Of a stretch of DNA of 64,000 bases, positions 61,061 through 64,000 are shown piece after piece. The translations under genes and the position numbers were made by a program. Source of the stretch: Streptomyces sp. SAI-127 (GTDB lineage Bacteria > Actinomycetota > Actinomycetes > Streptomycetales > Streptomycetaceae); the NCBI RefSeq assembly GCF_029894425.1, contig NZ_JARXYJ010000001.1, forward strand, positions 9,568,501 through 9,632,500. The letters run 5' to 3'. Below the pieces are notes generated by a model. The model had not been told where the DNA came from. It was given only the letters and a program-made list of their open reading frames with translations, and made no database searches. Numbering within the stretch: the stretch's first letter is position 1; every line of letters starts with the position of its first letter.

Positions 61061-61945
61061 ATGACCGACAAGCTCACCGTGAGCGTCCTGGGCACCGGCA
61101 TCATGGGCGCCGCGATGGCCCGCAATCTCGCCCGCGCCGGACACACCGTCCGCGCCTGGAACCGCAGCGCCGGCAAGGCACAGCCGCTGGCCGCGGACGG
61201 CGTCGAGATCGCTGACAGCCCCGCCGAGGCCGTGCGGGGCGCCGACGTGGTCCTGACCATGCTGTACGACGGTCCCGCGGCCCTGGACGTCATGCGTCAG
61301 GCCACCGAAGGGCTCCGCCCGGGCATCGCGTGGGTGCAGTCGACCACCGCCGGCGTCGAGGGGATCGCCGACCTGGCCGCCTTCGCCCGCGAGCACCGAC
61401 TGGTCTTCTTCGACGCGCCCGTTCTGGGCACCCGCCAGCCCGCCGAGGCCGGACAGCTGCTGGTCCTCGCGGCCGGCCCGGTCGACGGCCGGGGTGCCGT
61501 GACCCCCGTCTTCGACGCGGTCGGCGCGCGCACGGTGTGGACCGGCGAGGACGGCGCCGAGGGCAGCGCGACCCGGTTGAAGCTGGTCGCCAACAGCTGG
61601 GTGCTCGCGGTGACCAACGCGGCCGGAGAGGTCCTCGCCCTCGCGAAGGCCCTCGGCGTGGACCCGCAGGGCTTCTTCGACGCCATCGACGGCGGTCCCC
61701 TGGACATGGGCTACCTGCGGGCCAAGTCGGGCCTGGTCCTCAACGACCAGTTGTCACCGGCCCAGTTCGCGGTCTCCACCGCCGCCAAGGACGCCCGCCT
61801 GATCGTCGAGGCCGGTGAGCGGGGCGGAGTCCGCCTGGACGTGGCCGCCGCGAGCGCCGAACGCTTCGAACGCGCCGCCGCCCAGGGCCACGGCGACGAG
61901 GACATGGCCGCCGCCTACTATGCGAGTTTCGACGAGAACGCCTGA
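61061..61945 (+). CDS. NAD(P)-dependent beta-hydroxyacid dehydrogenase family protein
   Basis: 294 residues with Rossmann motif VLGTGIMGAAMARNLARAGHTVRAWNRSA, then LTMLYDGPAALDVM, substrate-loop FFDAPVLGTRQPAEAGQLLVLAAG, GSATRLKLVANSWVLAVTNAAGEVLALAKA (the conserved Lys) and an all-helical C-domain. This fits 3-hydroxyisobutyrate/tartronate-semialdehyde/imine-reductase-like enzymes. It lies 299 nt after the CDPS on the same strand and could act on a cyclic dipeptide or an unrelated hydroxy acid; an imine-reductase-like activity is possible but unproven. Confidence 0.84.
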   Translation: MTDKLTVSVLGTGIMGAAMARNLARAGHTVRAWNRSAGKAQPLAADGVEIADSPAEAVRGADVVLTMLYDGPAALDVMRQATEGLRPGIAWVQSTTAGVEGIADLAAFAREHRLVFFDAPVLGTRQPAEAGQLLVLAAGPVDGRGAVTPVFDAVGARTVWTGEDGAEGSATRLKLVANSWVLAVTNAAGEVLALAKALGVDPQGFFDAIDGGPLDMGYLRAKSGLVLNDQLSPAQFAVSTAAKDARLIVEAGERGGVRLDVAAASAERFERAAAQGHGDEDMAAAYYASFDENA

Positions 61946-61973
61946 ACCCGAGGCTCCCGAGGAGGAACCCTTC

Positions 61974-62396
61974 GTGTCCAAGCCCCCGCTGCCGCCCGCG
62001 GCCGTCGAACTGCTGCGGCGCCCCAACCCGTGCGTGATGGCGACCCTCCGCTCCGACGGAACGCCGGTGTCGACCCCCACCTGGTACCTCTGGGAGGACG
62101 GCCGTGTCCTGATCAACCTGGACGAGGGCAGGATCCGGCTGAAGCACCTGCGCCGCGACCCGCGCGTCACGCTCACCGTCCTGGACGGCGACAACTGGTA
62201 CACGCACGTCACGCTCATCGGCCGCGTGATCGAGACGTACGAGGACGAGGGCCTCGTCGACATCGACCGCCTCTCCACCCACTACGGCGGCCGTGCCTAC
62301 CCGAACCGGGTCCGGACCCGCTTCAGCGCCCGGATCGAGGTCGAGCGCTGGCACGGCTGGGGCGAGATGAAGGACAGTGACCAGGCTTCCGGCTGA
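61974..62396 (+). CDS. PPOX/F420-type split-barrel flavoprotein
   Basis: 140 residues; GTG 61974 follows GAGGAGG at 8 nt. The fold signature VELLRRPNPCVMATLRSDGTPVSTPTWYLWEDGRVLIN and HLRRDPRVTLTVLDGDNWYTHVTLIGRV is that of PPOX-class F420- or FMN-dependent oxidoreductases. It begins 28 nt after the preceding dehydrogenase stop and is likely co-transcribed. It could be a reductase or oxidase for a small molecule. Confidence 0.84.
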   Translation: MSKPPLPPAAVELLRRPNPCVMATLRSDGTPVSTPTWYLWEDGRVLINLDEGRIRLKHLRRDPRVTLTVLDGDNWYTHVTLIGRVIETYEDEGLVDIDRLSTHYGGRAYPNRVRTRFSARIEVERWHGWGEMKDSDQASG

Positions 62397-62404
62397 GGAG
62401 AGGA

Positions 62405-62422
62405 CCGGCCAACGGCGGCCGG
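62405..62422. terminator. Hairpin between PPOX gene and iclR gene
   Basis: CCGGCC-AACGGC-GGCCGG, 6-bp stem, in the 41-bp gap between convergent stops. Confidence 0.5.
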
Positions 62423-62437
62423 GAATTCTCACCAGCC

Positions 62438-63232
62438 TCAGACGGCGCTGCTCAGTGGATGGCTGAACCCCTGGCCGGAGATGAGGCGGGCGCCCTCGGC
62501 GAGCTCCGTGGCGAAGCGCTCGACGGCCTCGTAGGGGAAGCGGTGGCTGGGGCCGCTCAGGGAGAGGGAGGCGACGACCTTGCCGGTGCGGCCGGTCACC
62601 GGCACCGCCACGGCGGTGAGCCCCTCGTCCCACTCGCTGCTGCTGACGGCGTAGCCGCGCTCGGCCGCCTCCGTGGCCCAGGCCCGCAGCCGCTCGACAT
62701 GGGCCTCGCCCTGTGGTGAGGCGGCGGCGACCCGGCTCAGGAACACCTCGGAGGCGTCCCGCAGCAGGATCTTCGAGGAGGCGCCGGCCCACAGCGGCTG
62801 TTCGTCGCCGACGTCGACGACATGGCGCAGCGGGTGCGGACTCTCCTCGTGGGCGACGCAGATGCGGTGGACGCCCCGGGCGACGAAGAGATTGACGGTC
62901 TCGCCGAGCCGGTCCGCGAGATCGCGCATGACCTTCCGGGTCTCCTGCGGCACCTCCCACTGGCTGCGCGCGAGATAGGCCCAGCGCCACAGCGCGGGAC
63001 CCGCGGTGTAGCCGGACGGGTGCGAGCCCAGCAGGCCGGTCTCCTCCAGGGTCTGCACCAGACGCAGCGCGGTCGTCTTGGCGAGCCCAGTCGACTCGGT
63101 GATCTCCCGCAGGCTGATCACGGGCCGGTCCTCGGTGAGCAGGGTGAGGATGTCGAAGGCCCGCCGCACACTGCGCACCCCGCCCGCCTGCTGATCGGCG
63201 TCACCCCCCGCCCGCGACTGTCCCTCACTCAC
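62438..63232 (-). CDS. IclR family transcriptional regulator
   Basis: 264 residues from GTG 63232, preceded by GGGGAGG at 6 nt. The N-terminal winged helix (GVRSVRRAFDILTLLTEDRPVISLREITESTGLAKTTALRLVQTLEETGLL) and effector domain (HRICVAHEESPHPLRHVVDVG, GYAVSSSEWDEGLTAVAVPV) are typical. IclR proteins of this group often control protocatechuate or aromatic-acid genes. It is divergent from the 3-dehydroshikimate-dehydratase-like gene and likely controls it through the sites at 63289 and 63352. Confidence 0.88.
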   Translation of the reverse strand: MSEGQSRAGGDADQQAGGVRSVRRAFDILTLLTEDRPVISLREITESTGLAKTTALRLVQTLEETGLLGSHPSGYTAGPALWRWAYLARSQWEVPQETRKVMRDLADRLGETVNLFVARGVHRICVAHEESPHPLRHVVDVGDEQPLWAGASSKILLRDASEVFLSRVAAASPQGEAHVERLRAWATEAAERGYAVSSSEWDEGLTAVAVPVTGRTGKVVASLSLSGPSHRFPYEAVERFATELAEGARLISGQGFSHPLSSAV

Positions 63233-63288
63233 CCGCTGCCTCCCCGTACGTTCCCCGCGGCCCTCGGCCGATGCTGCTCCCGACCGTA

Positions 63289-63303
63289 GTCCGCTGTGCG
63301 GAC
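63289..63303. promoter_or_regulatory. IclR-type operator, site 1
   Basis: GTCCGCTGTGCGGAC, arms GTCCGC/GCGGAC. Its core CCGCTGTGCGG recurs inverted at 63352-63362 in the same divergent region. Confidence 0.6.
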
Positions 63304-63351
63304 CAGGGAAACCTGGGCCCTTGCTCGAGGAGCCTACGCCCCCTACTCTGA

Positions 63352-63362
63352 CCGCACAGCGG
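63352..63362. promoter_or_regulatory. IclR-type operator, site 2
   Basis: CCGCACAGCGG, the exact reverse complement of the core of site 1, 58 bp before the plus-strand start. A further palindrome GACCA-TCTAG-TGGTC lies at 63371-63385. Confidence 0.55.
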
Positions 63363-63420
63363 ATCAATAGGACCATCTAGTGGTCAGCTGGGAGTCCCAG
63401 TGACGGCCTCGGGAGCGAGT

Positions 63421-64000
63421 ATGCGTAAGTCCATCGCCACCGTCTGCCTCAGCGGCACCCTCACCGAGAAGCTGACGGCCGCCTCACGGGCCGGCTTCGA
63501 CGGCGTCGAGATCTTCGAGAACGACCTCCTGGCGAGCCCGCTCGCCCCCGAGGAGATCGCCGCCCGTACAGCCGACCTCGGTCTGGGTATCGACCTCTAC
63601 CAGCCGATGCGGGACATCGAGGCGGTCCCGGAAGAGATCTTCGCCCGCAACCTCAGGCGCGCCCGGCACAAGTTCGAGCTGATGCGCAGGCTCGGCGCCG
63701 ACACCGTCCTCGTCTGCTCCAGCATCGCCCCCCAGGCCGTGGACGACGACGCCCTCGCGGCCGAGCAGCTGAGCCGACTCGCCGACTTGGCCCAGGAGTT
63801 CGGCATCAAGGTGGCCTACGAGGCACTCGCGTGGGGGCGGCACGTCAGCACGTACGGCCACGCCTGGCGGATCGTCGAAGCCGCAGACCATCCTGCGCTC
63901 GGCACCTGCCTGGACAGTTTTCACATCCTCTCCCGGGCTTCTGGACCCGAGGACCTCAAAGGCATCGCGGACATCCCCGGCGACAAGATCTTCTTCCTCC
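63421..64000 (+). CDS. 3-dehydroshikimate dehydratase-like TIM-barrel protein (3' end beyond window)
   Basis: 193 complete codons to the window edge from ATG 63421, preceded by GGGAG. It starts MRKSIATVCLSGTLTEKLTAASRAGFDGVEIFENDL; DLYQPMRDIEAVPEEIFARN, DTVLVCSSIAP, KVAYEALAWGRH and LGTCLDSFHIL give the metal-binding Glu and Asp of sugar-phosphate-isomerase-like TIM barrels. This N-terminal sequence matches 3-dehydroshikimate dehydratases that carry a C-terminal 4-hydroxyphenylpyruvate-dioxygenase-like domain (out of window). These make protocatechuate from 3-dehydroshikimate. IclR control fits an aromatic-acid pathway. Confidence 0.84.
   Translation, partial: MRKSIATVCLSGTLTEKLTAASRAGFDGVEIFENDLLASPLAPEEIAARTADLGLGIDLYQPMRDIEAVPEEIFARNLRRARHKFELMRRLGADTVLVCSSIAPQAVDDDALAAEQLSRLADLAQEFGIKVAYEALAWGRHVSTYGHAWRIVEAADHPALGTCLDSFHILSRASGPEDLKGIADIPGDKIFFL

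Noticed and set aside
1..64000. tRNA, rRNA, insertion sequences and prophage
   Set aside because: I looked for clover-leaf-like short genes, transposase motifs and integrase genes and saw none. A covariance-model scan would be needed to exclude all small RNAs.

Overview
The window is high-GC actinobacterial DNA. It looks like Streptomyces: GTG/TTG starts and 4-nt stop/start overlaps are common, and there is an SsgA-like sporulation protein, an NsdA-like TPR regulator, a solitary DUF397 protein, a CGNR zinc-finger regulator, a LAL-type LuxR regulator and a PAS/PP2C phosphatase. I saw no rRNA, tRNA, IS element, prophage or CRISPR array. The first and last genes run off the window edges.

Layout. 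(1) About 1-17.8 kb is an acyl-CoA catabolic region: nitronate monooxygenase, four adenylate-forming CoA ligases (one PaaK-like), a secreted Ntn-hydrolase acylase, a crotonase, a tandem DUF35 protein and two thiolase-fold proteins without a recognisable nucleophilic Cys. Two divergent promoter regions, near 1.79 kb and 13.57 kb, carry the same 17-bp TCTGAC-N5-TCAGA-type palindrome, so they probably form one regulon. (2) About 17.8-31.5 kb holds regulatory and developmental genes: DUF397, CGNR, a LAL regulator, a peptidoglycan amidase, an APH-fold kinase, an NsdA-like regulator, a PP2C phosphatase, an SsgA-like protein and a baeRF protein. (3) About 31.5-47.8 kb is a mosaic of small transcription units, several organised around palindromic operators: MarR/thioesterase, MerR/MFS efflux/deaminase, GNAT enzymes, and an SDR-photolyase pair.

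(4) About 47.8-55.8 kb is a sulfur-scavenging cluster: LysR regulator, SfnG-type dimethylsulfone monooxygenase, two DszC/SfnB-like flavoproteins, FMN reductase, SsuD-type sulfonate monooxygenase and an alpha/beta hydrolase. A 27-codon leader ORF ending in Cys-Cys precedes it. The leader's cysteine codons are perfectly complementary over 11 nt to the Shine-Dalgarno region of sfnG, which suggests cysteine-responsive translational attenuation. The 3' end of the lysR gene is amplified as a 141-bp tandem array.

(5) About 55.8-64 kb holds an acyl-CoA dehydrogenase-like gene, a YCII/ECF42-type sigma pair, an aldehyde dehydrogenase, a cyclodipeptide synthase with its catalytic residues conserved but an atypical N-Y-R signature, a beta-hydroxyacid-dehydrogenase-family enzyme, a PPOX/F420-type split-barrel protein, and an IclR regulator divergent from a 3-dehydroshikimate-dehydratase-like gene. 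The cyclodipeptide synthase has none of the usual tailoring enzymes beside it. It and the cysteine-leader switch are the two most interesting parts of the window.
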